Positions 13,778 through 21,859 of a stretch of DNA of 23,395 nt are shown piece after piece (position 1 is the first letter of the stretch; each line of letters starts with the position of its first letter). The stretch is from GCA-2717185 sp964386465 (GTDB lineage: Bacteria > Pseudomonadota > Alphaproteobacteria > UBA8366 > GCA-2717185), in contig CAYLTU010000061.1 of assembly GCA_964386465.1 (NCBI GenBank), positions 1 to 23,395 of the forward strand, in the 5' to 3' direction. Below the pieces are notes generated by a model. The model saw only the letters and a program-made list of their open reading frames with translations. It ran no database searches and was not told the origin of the DNA. The position numbers were made by a program, and so were the translations under genes.

Positions 13778-15811
13778 ATGATCACCATCGGCGTCGATGT
13801 CGGCGGGACGTTTACCGACCTCGTGCTGCGCGACGGGCGGAGCGGGGCGATGCGGTCGCTCAAGACGCCGTCGACGCCGGACGATCTGGCGCGCGGCGTG
13901 ATGACCGCGATCGGCCTCGCCCGAGTCCCGCAAGATGATATCGCCGGCATCACGCACGGCATGACCATCGCCACCAACACCGCGCTGGAGATGACCGGCG
14001 CCAAACTGGGCGTCATCACCACCCAAGGCTTTCGCGACGTGCTGGTGGTCGGCCGCGGCAACCGCACCAAGCTGTACGACATCAAGGCGGTGCGCCCGCC
14101 GCCCCTGGTGCCGCGCCGGCGCATCCTGGAAGTGCCCGAACGGATGAATGCGGCCGGCGAAGTGCACCACCCGCTCGACGAGGATCAGGTCAAAGCCGCC
14201 TGCGCCCGGCTGAAGGACAATAACGTCGAGGCCGTCGCGATCTGCTTCCTGCATTCCTACGCCAACCCGGCGCACGAGATCCGCGCCGCCGAGATAGTCC
14301 GCGAACATCTGCCGGGCGTGCCCCTCTCCCTGTCGCACGAGATCCTGCCGGAGTACCGCGAGTTCGAGCGCTTCTCGACCACCGCGCTGAACGCCTATGT
14401 CGGGCCACGCGTGGCGGGATACCTGAACAAGCTGTCCAGCGACCTGACAGCGGGCGGCATCGAAGCCCCCTTGCGCATCATGGGCTCGAACGGCGGCACC
14501 TGGCGCGCCGCGGCGATGGCGGCCGAGCCGGTCAATTCCATGCTGAGCGGACCGGCGGGCGGCGTCACCGCCTCGATCGGCGTCGCCCGCCTGCTCGGCC
14601 TGCCGGACATCATCACCTACGACATGGGCGGGACGAGCACCGACGCCTGCCTCGTTCGCAACTACCGGCACGACATGACCACCGAGGCGCATATCGGCAT
14701 GTGGCCGAACCGCGCGCCGCAGATCGAGATCAAGACCGTCGGCGCCGGCGGCGGCTCCATCGCCTATCTCGACACCGGCAATTTCCTCAATGTCGGCCCG
14801 CGTTCCGCCGGCGCGGTGCCGGGCCCGGCGTGCTATGGGCGCGGCGGCGCGGAGCCGACGGTGACCGACGCCAACGTCCTACTCGGCCGCTTCCGCCCCA
14901 ACCGGGCGCTGGGCGGCGAGATCGCGATCGACGCGGAAGCCGCCGAACGGGCCGTCGGCGCGCTCGGCGATAAGCTCGACCTGTCGCCGGACCGGATGGC
15001 GGAAGGCATCACGCGCATCGCCGTCACCCGCATGACCGGCACGGTGAAGGAGATTTCCGTCATGCGCGGCCTCGACCCGCGCGACTTCACCCTGTTCGCC
15101 TATGGCGGCGCGGGACCGCTGCACGCCGCCGCCATCGCCGAGGAGCTCGGCATGACCCGCATCGTCATTCCGCCGATGCCGGGCGCCTTCTCCGCCTACG
15201 GCCTGCTCGCCGCCGACACCCGCTACGACGTGACCCGCACCCGCCTGACCAAACTCGACGAGACGGATTGGGCAACGATCCAGGACATAATCGACCCGCT
15301 GCGCGCCCGCGCCGCCGAACGGCTGGCGGAAGACGGCTTCACGGGCGACCGGGTGCGGCTGCAGGTGTCGCTCGAAATGCGCTATGTCGGCCAGGCCTTC
15401 GAACTGGCGACCCCGATGCCGGACCACGCCGCAACGGTCGAACATATCGCGCAAGCCTTCCGCGACACCTACGAGGAACGCTACGGCCAGCTCGACGACG
15501 GCCCGGTCGAGATCGTCTCCTTCCGCGTCGTCGGCATTGGTTTGTCGGACCGCGCGGAATTGCCGGAAGTTAAGGTGGACGGCGCGCTCGGCGACGCTGA
15601 AATCGCGCGGCGGCCGGTGATCTTCGACGGCGACGCGCGCGAGACACCGATCTACAGCCGCGACCGGTTGCCGACCGGCACGCCCTTGGAAGGCCCGGCC
15701 ATCGTCGAGGAGGATGGCGCGACGACCGTCGTCCCGCCGGGCTTCACGGCGCGGCAGGACCGGTATGGGATCATGACGCTGACGCGGGAGAGGATGGCTG
15801 ATGGTGAATGA
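13778..15811 (+). CDS. hyuA: Hydantoinase/oxoprolinase subunit A (HyuA family)
   Basis: 677 residues, the ATP-binding subunit of the hydantoinase/5-oxoprolinase/acetophenone-carboxylase family, which couples ATP hydrolysis to ring opening or carboxylation. Seen: the N-terminal phosphate-binding GVDVGGTFTD at residues 5-14, ITHGMTIATNTALE soon after (typical substrate/nucleotide region), and the second actin-like loop DMGGTSTDACL at 282-292, with GAGGGSIAYLD and PGPACYGRGG following. The last third is the usual HyuA C-terminal domain ending in a beta-rich region. AGAGGGG precedes the ATG. The stop lies 21 bases before the hyuB start in the same frame; the two subunits act as a complex. The substrate (hydantoin, 5-oxoproline or another cyclic or ketone compound) cannot be decided from sequence. 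Confidence 0.95.
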   Translation: MITIGVDVGGTFTDLVLRDGRSGAMRSLKTPSTPDDLARGVMTAIGLARVPQDDIAGITHGMTIATNTALEMTGAKLGVITTQGFRDVLVVGRGNRTKLYDIKAVRPPPLVPRRRILEVPERMNAAGEVHHPLDEDQVKAACARLKDNNVEAVAICFLHSYANPAHEIRAAEIVREHLPGVPLSLSHEILPEYREFERFSTTALNAYVGPRVAGYLNKLSSDLTAGGIEAPLRIMGSNGGTWRAAAMAAEPVNSMLSGPAGGVTASIGVARLLGLPDIITYDMGGTSTDACLVRNYRHDMTTEAHIGMWPNRAPQIEIKTVGAGGGSIAYLDTGNFLNVGPRSAGAVPGPACYGRGGAEPTVTDANVLLGRFRPNRALGGEIAIDAEAAERAVGALGDKLDLSPDRMAEGITRIAVTRMTGTVKEISVMRGLDPRDFTLFAYGGAGPLHAAAIAEELGMTRIVIPPMPGAFSAYGLLAADTRYDVTRTRLTKLDETDWATIQDIIDPLRARAAERLAEDGFTGDRVRLQVSLEMRYVGQAFELATPMPDHAATVEHIAQAFRDTYEERYGQLDDGPVEIVSFRVVGIGLSDRAELPEVKVDGALGDAEIARRPVIFDGDARETPIYSRDRLPTGTPLEGPAIVEEDGATTVVPPGFTARQDRYGIMTLTRERMADGE

Positions 15812-15832
15812 CACCGTTTCCACCCCCACCCC

Positions 15833-17845
15833 ATGATCGACCCCATCACCTTGGAAGTCGTCACCGAGGGGCTGATCTCGGTCGTGCGCGAGATGCGGGC
15901 GACCGTGTTCCGCACCGCGCGCTCGGTCGCGATCTACGAGGCGCGCGACTTCTCTTGCGGGCTGTTCGACGCCGCGGGACAGGTGGTCGCGCAGTCGGAG
16001 GATATCGGCAGCCATGTCGTCCCCCTGCCCTGGTCGGTCGAGGCGGCGCTGGCCGACATGGGCGACGACCTCAAGCCCGGCGACGTCATCCTGATGAACG
16101 ACCCGTACCGCGGCGGCACGCATCTCAACGACGTGACGATCATCTACCCCGTCTTCGTCGACGGAAAACTCGTTTTCTTCCCGGCGGTGCGCGAGCATTG
16201 GGCCGATGTCGGTGGTGCTGTGCCCGGCTCGATGTCCGGCACGGCGACGGAGATCTATCAGGAGGGCCTGCGCATCCCGCCGGTCAAGATCGTCGAGCAG
16301 GGCCGCATCAACCAGCCGCTGATGGAGGTGCTGCTGAGCAACATGCGGGTGCGCGAGGAGCGGCTGGGCGACTTCAATTCAGGCCTGACCGCCTGCCGCA
16401 CCGCCGAGCGACGCCTGGGCGAACTGATCGACCGTTACGGCGTGGAGCTGATGCTCGATTGCGTGCGCCTCAACCTCGACCGTTCCGAAGCCCGCATGCG
16501 CGAAAACATAAAGGCGCTGCCGGACGGCGAGTACTATTACGAGGACTATCTGGAGACCTTCGGGCCGAACGGGTTCGAGCCGCTGCTGCTGCCGCTCAGC
16601 CTGACGATCAAGGGCGACAGCCTCGTTGCCGACTTCACCGGCGTCTCGCCGCAGGTACCGGTGCCGGTCAACTCCACCCTGGCCGTGACCGCGGCCTCGG
16701 TGCTGATCACCTTGAAATCCGTGCTCGACCCGGACCACGCGCTGAACCACGGCTCCTTCCGCCCGGTCGAGGTGATCGCGCCCGAGGGCACCATCGTCAA
16801 TGTCAGCCACCCCGCCCCCGCCGGCAGCCACGGCGAAATCCGCAAGCGGGTCATCGCGACGATGCTGGGCGCGCTCGCCCGCGCCTGCTCGGAACTGGTG
16901 TCGGGCGACATCCACCGGACGTCGTTCCACAATCTGATCGGCGGCATCGACCCGGACACGGGCCGCGAATACGTGCATTACGAATGGGCCTGCGGCGGCA
17001 ATGGCGGCTTCCTGGAAGCCGACGGGCCGAGCGCCATGGCCGCCATCGACTGGGGCGACCTCACGACCGCGCAGTCGACAGAGGTGCTCGAAACCCAATA
17101 CCCGCTGCATGTCGAATTCTCGCAACTCGGCACAGATTCCGGCGGCGCGGGCCGCCACCGCGGCGGCCTCGGCATGCGCCGCGCCCTGCGCCTCACCCGC
17201 GGCACCGCGAAATACTCCCTATTGGCCGACGGCGCCATCATGCCCCCCTTCGGCATCCTCGGCGGCGAATCCGGCGCGCCCGTCGACAGCTACGTGGTGA
17301 AGGCGGACGGCACGGAACACCGCTTCGACTCGCCGGGCAAGGTGGGGGGATATCCGCTGGAGGCGGGCGACACGGTGGTGCTGCAAAGCGCCGGCGGCGG
17401 CGGATATGGCGATCCGTTGGAGCGAGACCCGGAAGCGGTGGCGCGGGATGTGGCGGATGGGGTCGTGTCGTTGGAGAGTGCGGGGGATTTGTACGGCGCG
17501 GCGACAGAAGTGCAGCCTCCTTCAGCGGCGGCTTGCCAGGCCCTAACGGTAAAAGACGGTGGCAACGACGCATATATCCCTTCCGGGCCAAGCAAAAAGC
17601 GAGTGATTGCGCTCAATCCGGCAGATACAGAGGCGCTTGGCTTTAACACAGGCGACAAGGTGGAACTGCTGGGAAAAGACGGCGCACCCTTGCGCGGCTG
17701 GGTCGTGCTCGACAAGGCGGTCACGCCGGGAACCGTACCGCTCGACGCGAAAGGCCATAGCACGCTTGGAACGAAGGATAGTGACCAAGTTCAGTTACGG
17801 TGCCTGAATACGCCGGTCATCGAACGTCAGACCAAGTCGTTGTAA
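15833..17845 (+). CDS. hyuB: Hydantoinase/oxoprolinase subunit B (HyuB family) with C-terminal extension
   Basis: 670 residues; partner of HyuA. The core starts DPITLEVVTEGL and contains SEDIGSHVV, ILMNDPYRGGTHLNDV, GGAGRHRGGLG and the terminal GGGGYGDPLERDPEAVARDV motif, all HyuB signatures. The family normally stops near the YG at residue 554. Here about 115 further residues follow, including GFNTGDKVELLGKDGAPLRGWVVLD, which reads like a small beta-barrel domain. GC falls along this extension (41 of 60 bases at 17401-17460, 34 of 60 at 17581-17640, 31 of 60 at 17761-17820), suggesting a different origin or relaxed selection. There is no clear Shine-Dalgarno before the ATG; initiation probably depends on coupling to the hyuA stop 21 bases upstream. 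Confidence 0.94.
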   Translation: MIDPITLEVVTEGLISVVREMRATVFRTARSVAIYEARDFSCGLFDAAGQVVAQSEDIGSHVVPLPWSVEAALADMGDDLKPGDVILMNDPYRGGTHLNDVTIIYPVFVDGKLVFFPAVREHWADVGGAVPGSMSGTATEIYQEGLRIPPVKIVEQGRINQPLMEVLLSNMRVREERLGDFNSGLTACRTAERRLGELIDRYGVELMLDCVRLNLDRSEARMRENIKALPDGEYYYEDYLETFGPNGFEPLLLPLSLTIKGDSLVADFTGVSPQVPVPVNSTLAVTAASVLITLKSVLDPDHALNHGSFRPVEVIAPEGTIVNVSHPAPAGSHGEIRKRVIATMLGALARACSELVSGDIHRTSFHNLIGGIDPDTGREYVHYEWACGGNGGFLEADGPSAMAAIDWGDLTTAQSTEVLETQYPLHVEFSQLGTDSGGAGRHRGGLGMRRALRLTRGTAKYSLLADGAIMPPFGILGGESGAPVDSYVVKADGTEHRFDSPGKVGGYPLEAGDTVVLQSAGGGGYGDPLERDPEAVARDVADGVVSLESAGDLYGAATEVQPPSAAACQALTVKDGGNDAYIPSGPSKKRVIALNPADTEALGFNTGDKVELLGKDGAPLRGWVVLDKAVTPGTVPLDAKGHSTLGTKDSDQVQLRCLNTPVIERQTKSL

Positions 17846-17909
17846 CACCCAAATAGTCCCCGCTTACGCTGCACCACAACGCGCGGCGACCGGTTTTCAG
17901 GTTGCCATT

Positions 17910-17929
17910 TGATGGTAAATTTGACATCA
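17910..17929. promoter_or_regulatory. Possible operator upstream of the toxin-antitoxin pair
   Basis: TGATG and CATCA form a 5-base inverted repeat with ten bases between, and CCAT-TTG-ATGG overlaps it on the left. HigBA operons are usually repressed by the antitoxin at such palindromes just upstream. Short and tentative. Confidence 0.25.
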
Positions 17930-17936
17930 TGGACCC

Positions 17937-18275
17937 ATGGATCGGGCGGTCTCATGGGTGACGGCGGCGGAAAAAGCTTTCCAAAAATTCCCGGCACCCG
18001 TCCAGTCGCAGATGCGGACGGCGCTGGAGGTCGCAGCGGCCGGCCAGACGACCGATATAGCCAAACCGATGAAGGGCCTCGGGGCTGGCGTCTATGAGCT
18101 TCGCATTGCTTACCGCCGCAACGCTTACCGCGCTGACTACGCCGTGCAGATTGGCAGCGATCTCTGGGTAGTGCACGCCTTCCAGAAGAAATCGACGCAA
18201 GGCATCAAGACACCGAAGAAGGAAATCGACCTGATACGGTCCCGGTTGAAACGATTGCAGGAGACATTCGGATGA
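17937..18275 (+). CDS. higB: HigB-type toxin (RelE/ParE superfamily, Gp49-like)
   Basis: 112 residues of the phage-derived Gp49-like/HigB family (RelE superfamily), ribosome-dependent mRNA interferases that inhibit translation. Seen: the basic core YELRIAYRRNAYRADYAV followed by LWVVHAFQKKSTQGIKTPKKEIDLI, the diagnostic hAFxKKt...kTPxxEI motif of the family, and an amphipathic C-terminal helix of alternating basic residues. It lies immediately before, and overlaps by four bases (ATGA), a small HTH protein, the toxin-first order typical of HigBA rather than RelBE. GC resembles the host (37 of 60 bases at 18061-18120), so it is not obviously as recent as the AIPR gene that follows. The Shine-Dalgarno is weak. 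Confidence 0.88.
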   Translation: MDRAVSWVTAAEKAFQKFPAPVQSQMRTALEVAAAGQTTDIAKPMKGLGAGVYELRIAYRRNAYRADYAVQIGSDLWVVHAFQKKSTQGIKTPKKEIDLIRSRLKRLQETFG

Positions 18276-18577
18276 ACGAAGAACTGGAAGTGCGCCGCGG
18301 CAGCGGGAACGTGTTCCGCGACCATGGAGACCCGGAAGCGGAAACCAATAAGCTGAAGGCACAACTCGCTGCCGAAATCATCGGCGACCTGAACGCCCGC
18401 GGCTGGACGACGCGCAAGGCCGGGAAAGAACTCGCCATCGATCAAGCCGACATCGTCCGGATCCGAAACGCCGACCTTGACCGGTTTACCATCGACCGCC
18501 TAGTGCGCGTGTTGAGCGGCCTGAACCGGCGCGTCGAATTGAAAGTGCGCAAAGCGCGGAAGCGTGTCGCTGCGTAG
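18272..18577 (+). CDS. higA: HigA-type antitoxin, XRE/HTH domain
   Basis: 101 residues. The opening SGNVFRDHGDPEAETNKLKAQLAAEI is typical of the HTH antitoxin family that accompanies Gp49-like toxins. It is followed by a helix-turn-helix (TTRKAGKELAIDQADIVRIRNADLDRFTIDRLVRVLSGL) and a basic tail. The protein should bind and neutralise the HigB toxin and repress the operon. Its ATG overlaps the toxin stop, and AGGAGA lies 7-8 bases before it. There is a typical antitoxin-like strand at LNRRVELKV. It is a confident pair member; the specific partner specificity is inferred from adjacency. Confidence 0.88.
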   Translation: MNEELEVRRGSGNVFRDHGDPEAETNKLKAQLAAEIIGDLNARGWTTRKAGKELAIDQADIVRIRNADLDRFTIDRLVRVLSGLNRRVELKVRKARKRVAA

Positions 18578-18802
18578 TTGCGGCACTAATTCACAATCAA
18601 TTATGTTTCGCCAGAGATTTGTATGCAGGAAAAAATCAAATCTTATGGCCAAATATTGCATTGCAAGACCTGACGCCGTTCTTGCGCATCGAACATCAGA
18701 CTATCGCGATTTAGCGGCTCAACAAAAAAGAGAGGTTAGAACAAAATTAGACAACCTATTGAAATAATTTCCCTTCTGGAAATTCGGTGCAAATTTCTAA
18801 CC

Positions 18803-18831
18803 TTTACACGAAACTCCCCTTAAAGTAGTAT
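18803..18831 (+). promoter_or_regulatory. Candidate promoter of the AIPR gene
   Basis: TTTACA (18803-18808) and TAGTAT (18826-18831) are separated by 17 bases, giving a reasonable sigma70-like pair just upstream of the AIPR gene, in an AT-rich stretch. With a start of transcription near 18838 the leader would be short. AT-rich DNA yields such matches by chance, so this is tentative. Confidence 0.4.
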
Positions 18832-18852
18832 ACGCTAGAACTTCGTTACTTT

Positions 18853-20595
18853 GTGGGAGCCGTTCACTTGCCAATAAAAAATTCCATAATCGAAAGTCAG
18901 TTAACTTCCTTCTCTAACGAACAGCAAATTAGCAGCGAAACGGAAAGCGAGCGGTTTGAAAAATTCTCGATATATAGCTGCGAAAGGGGCTACCTAAAAT
19001 CTGGAATCGATCCATTCAATGCTCACCTAGAAGGTGAAGAATTTGGTATCGATGGTGTTGCAATTCTAGTAAATGGGGAATTGGTAGATAATCTAGATCA
19101 ATTTGATTCAGGTTTTCCCATTTCCAATGTAGAGTTCCACTTTTTTCAAACAAAATCTTCGAATTCTTTCGATACCGGAGAAACATTAAAATTCTTTAGC
19201 GCAATCGTTAATTTTTTCATCGAAAATTATGACGCGCCTACAGAGCAAATGCTCAATCTTTTTAAAATCAAAAATTATATATATGAAAATTCCGGAGATA
19301 TGAATGAGAATCCACAAATTAAACTTTTTTATATTACTACCGGTACTTATCAATCTCCTGTTGATATAGAAAGAGAAATTTCAACTATCAAAGAGAGACT
19401 TTCCGAGACAAACTTGTTTAGTGAAATTTCTGTAGAAATGATAGGTGCAAGCTTACTACAAGATCGGTACCGCAATACGAACAAAGCAGTCACCGCAGAA
19501 ATTGAGTTCTCGAACAATGTAGTATTACCGACCATTGAAAGTATCGAAGACGCCTACATTGGATATTTAGATGCACAAGAAATTATAAAACTAACATCTA
19601 CTGACGGAAAAAAGATTAATCCGACAGTATTCTACGACAACATAAGAGACTACGATCCTGAGAGTGATATCAATAAATCGATTTCAGAAGCATTAGACAA
19701 AGGCGAAGGCTCACTTTTTGTTTTTAGGAACAATGGCATAACAGTAGTAGCAAAAGACCTAAAACGAACAGGAAATAGGTTTCCAATAACGGATTATCAA
19801 ATTGTAAACGGCTGCCAAACTTCGCATATACTTTTTAACAATTCAGAAAAAATTACTAATACATCTGTTCCCTTTCGCCTTATTAAGTGCACAGATGATA
19901 AGGATATTTCATCAATTATCGTTGGAACCAACTTGCAAAATCCAGTAAAAAAAGAACAGTTTTGGTCTCTTACACCTTTTATGAAAAACTTTGAAGAATA
20001 TTGCTCTTCATTAGAAGAGCCGAAAAGGATTTATTTTGAAAGACGTGAAAATCAGTACCGAGGTTCGGATATCGAGAAAGTTCGAATTATCACACCGGTA
20101 AACTTACTAAAATCTGTAACATCGGTGCTATTTTTTGAAGGGAACCGATCAGGAAGATCTTACGCATCAATTCGAAAAGAATATTCTCCAAAATTATTTA
20201 TGGACGCACACGAAGTATCCATATATCACATGTCCGCCTATTGCTTTTATCGTCTGGAATATCTTTGGCGAAACAATAAGATCGACAGTAAATATAAAAT
20301 TTATCGCTTTATAATATTGACATCCATTGGCAGAATACTAACCAATTCGAAGAAATTATTGGAGATGTCGAACAAAGAAGGGAAACAAATAGCATTACGT
20401 GTTACAAACTACATAAGCGATGACGACAGATTAAAAATATTGGTTGACAAGGTAAACAAAAGAATCGAAAAAATTGTTGAAGAGAATATTGATTCAGCGA
20501 ACAATGCTAGAGATCTTATTCGCAACGAGGAAATAAACAAAAAAATTACGGACTCAATTTCAAAAATTTCCTCCCCAGATATCAGCAAATATTAA
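18853..20595 (+). CDS. AIPR-family (abortive infection phage resistance) protein with nuclease-like N-terminus
   Basis: 580 residues from a GTG at 18853. A TTG at 18868 with GGGAG 8 bases upstream is an alternative start. Residues ~240-480 match the AIPR pattern: VFYDNIRDY (259-267), FRNNGIT (291-297) and QIVNGCQTS (316-324), then a TNLQNPV segment. The N-terminal part shows a possible PD-(D/E)XK core: Glu in ESERFEKF (31-38), GIDG with Asp67, and the strand EFHFFQTK with Gln99-x-Lys101, as in Mrr-like restriction nucleases. The C-terminus is Lys/Glu-rich helix. AIPR proteins are linked to phage abortive infection; a nuclease role is my inference. Base use is strikingly foreign: 13 of 60 bases are G/C at 19261-19320 and 21 of 60 at 19741-19800, against about 60% or more in the catabolic genes. 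No methylase or second restriction subunit is adjacent. Confidence 0.85.
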   Translation: MGAVHLPIKNSIIESQLTSFSNEQQISSETESERFEKFSIYSCERGYLKSGIDPFNAHLEGEEFGIDGVAILVNGELVDNLDQFDSGFPISNVEFHFFQTKSSNSFDTGETLKFFSAIVNFFIENYDAPTEQMLNLFKIKNYIYENSGDMNENPQIKLFYITTGTYQSPVDIEREISTIKERLSETNLFSEISVEMIGASLLQDRYRNTNKAVTAEIEFSNNVVLPTIESIEDAYIGYLDAQEIIKLTSTDGKKINPTVFYDNIRDYDPESDINKSISEALDKGEGSLFVFRNNGITVVAKDLKRTGNRFPITDYQIVNGCQTSHILFNNSEKITNTSVPFRLIKCTDDKDISSIIVGTNLQNPVKKEQFWSLTPFMKNFEEYCSSLEEPKRIYFERRENQYRGSDIEKVRIITPVNLLKSVTSVLFFEGNRSGRSYASIRKEYSPKLFMDAHEVSIYHMSAYCFYRLEYLWRNNKIDSKYKIYRFIILTSIGRILTNSKKLLEMSNKEGKQIALRVTNYISDDDRLKILVDKVNKRIEKIVEENIDSANNARDLIRNEEINKKITDSISKISSPDISKY

Positions 20596-20632
20596 GTGTA
20601 CAGATAGGTTATTCACCTGACATTACCGCCCC

Positions 20633-21859
20633 CTACTCCGCCGCCACATCTTCCGGCGGCCGCGTCGCAATCGCGCCGTCCGCGTCCAACGTATCCAGTT
20701 CCGCCTCGCCGAGCCCCAACTCCCGCGCCAGCACCGCGCGCGTGTCGCGGCCGATGGCGCGGCCGGCCCAACGTATGCCCCCCGGCGACTCGCTGAATTT
20801 CGGGGCGACGCCGCCGAGTTTGACGGTGCCGATCTCCTCGTCGGGCACGTCGAGGATCATGTCTCGGGCGGCGAATTGCGGGTCGCGAAAGACGTCGGCG
20901 ACGGTGTAGATGGGGGCGGCGGGCACGTCGTTCTTGACCAGGTATTCGTAGATCTCGTCGAGGGCCCAGTCCTTCGACCAGTCGGAGATGATCTGGACCA
21001 GTTCCTCCTCGTTGACCAGCCGGTTGTCGCCTTCGACGAACTTCGGATCGTCGGCCAGTGCGGGCTGGCCCATGGCGGCGGCCAGCCTTCTGAACGTGGA
21101 GGTGTTGCCGGCGGCGATGTGGATCCATTCGCCGTCCTTGGCCGGGAACAGGCTGTTCGGCACGTGGCCGTGCAGGCGCGAGCCGACCCGGCCCGGCACG
21201 ACGCCGAGCTTCTCGAAGGCCGGCACGAAGCTTTCCATCATCGAAAAGGCGCTTTCGTACAGCGCCACGTCGACCACCTGGCCCTTGCCGGTCGTGTCGC
21301 GGCGGCGCATCGCGGCCAGCGCACCGAACGCGCCGTACATGCCGGCGACATAGTCGGTGAGCGGCGTCGCCACGCGCGCGGGCGGGCGGTCCGGGTCGCC
21401 GGTGATCGAGCGGATGCCGCTCACGCTCTCGCCGATGATGCCGTAGCCGGCGCGTTCGCTGTAGGGGCCGGTCTGGCCGAAACCGCTGATCCGCACCAGT
21501 ATCAGGCCGGGATGATCCCTGGCGACATCGTCGTAGCCGAGGCCCCATTTCTCCAGCGCGCCGGGCTTGAAGTTCTCCACCACCACGTCGTAGCGCGGCA
21601 TCAGGCGGCGCACGATATCGCGGCCCTCCTCCGCCTTGAGGTTGATGGCGATCACTTCCTTGTTGCGGTGCATGGAGGCCCACCACAGGCTCTTGCCCTC
21701 GAAATGGCGGCCGATGGTCCGCAGCGGGTCGCCGGACGGCGTCTCCACCTTGACGACTTCGGCGCCGAAATCGGCGAACAGGCGGCCGCAGAACGGGCCG
21801 GCGACGGTCGAGCCGAGTTCGAGGACGCGGACGCCCTGCAGCGGGCCGCTATGCGTCAT
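20633..21859 (-). CDS. Class III (family III) CoA-transferase
   Basis: 408 residues from the ATG at 21859. It belongs to the CaiB/BaiF/formyl-CoA-transferase family, which forms interlocked dimers and moves CoA between carboxylic acids. Seen: the N-terminal VRVLELGSTVAGPFCGRLFADFGAEVVKVE (Rossmann half), the VVVENFKPGALEKWGLGY segment, SGFGQTGPY, and the catalytic Asp169 in PLTDYVAGMYG, at the same number as in formyl-CoA transferase. The later GKGQVVDVALYES motif is also conserved. The frame extends to 22120 but the extension is Arg/Ser-rich shadow of the MmgE gene. It begins 11 bases inside the MmgE/PrpD stop, so the two are coupled. The acid substrate is unknown; context suggests the MmgE partner acts on a related compound. 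Confidence 0.94.
   Translation of the reverse strand: MTHSGPLQGVRVLELGSTVAGPFCGRLFADFGAEVVKVETPSGDPLRTIGRHFEGKSLWWASMHRNKEVIAINLKAEEGRDIVRRLMPRYDVVVENFKPGALEKWGLGYDDVARDHPGLILVRISGFGQTGPYSERAGYGIIGESVSGIRSITGDPDRPPARVATPLTDYVAGMYGAFGALAAMRRRDTTGKGQVVDVALYESAFSMMESFVPAFEKLGVVPGRVGSRLHGHVPNSLFPAKDGEWIHIAAGNTSTFRRLAAAMGQPALADDPKFVEGDNRLVNEEELVQIISDWSKDWALDEIYEYLVKNDVPAAPIYTVADVFRDPQFAARDMILDVPDEEIGTVKLGGVAPKFSESPGGIRWAGRAIGRDTRAVLARELGLGEAELDTLDADGAIATRPPEDVAAE

Noticed and set aside
14879..16198. A 439-residue minus-strand frame across hyuA/hyuB
   Set aside because: Antisense shadow; Asp/Arg/His-rich composition without domains.
15808..17646. A 612-residue open frame overlapping hyuB in another frame, starting with an ATGA overlap to hyuA
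   Set aside because: Arg/Pro-rich translation with no domain; it is the shadow of the GC-rich hyuB gene, whose product shows the family motifs.
18578..18852. A short frame with MAKYCIARPDAVLAHRTSDY (18645-18767) between the antitoxin and the AIPR gene
   Set aside because: No family recognised, weak ribosome site with long spacing, and the AT-rich region is likely the leader and promoter of the AIPR gene. Its coding status is undecided, so it is not listed as a gene.
18580..20600. Possible attachment-site direct repeats flanking the AT-rich AIPR segment
   Set aside because: Only a six-base match (ATTCAC) was seen at the two edges, which is expected by chance. No integrase, transposase or tRNA is nearby.
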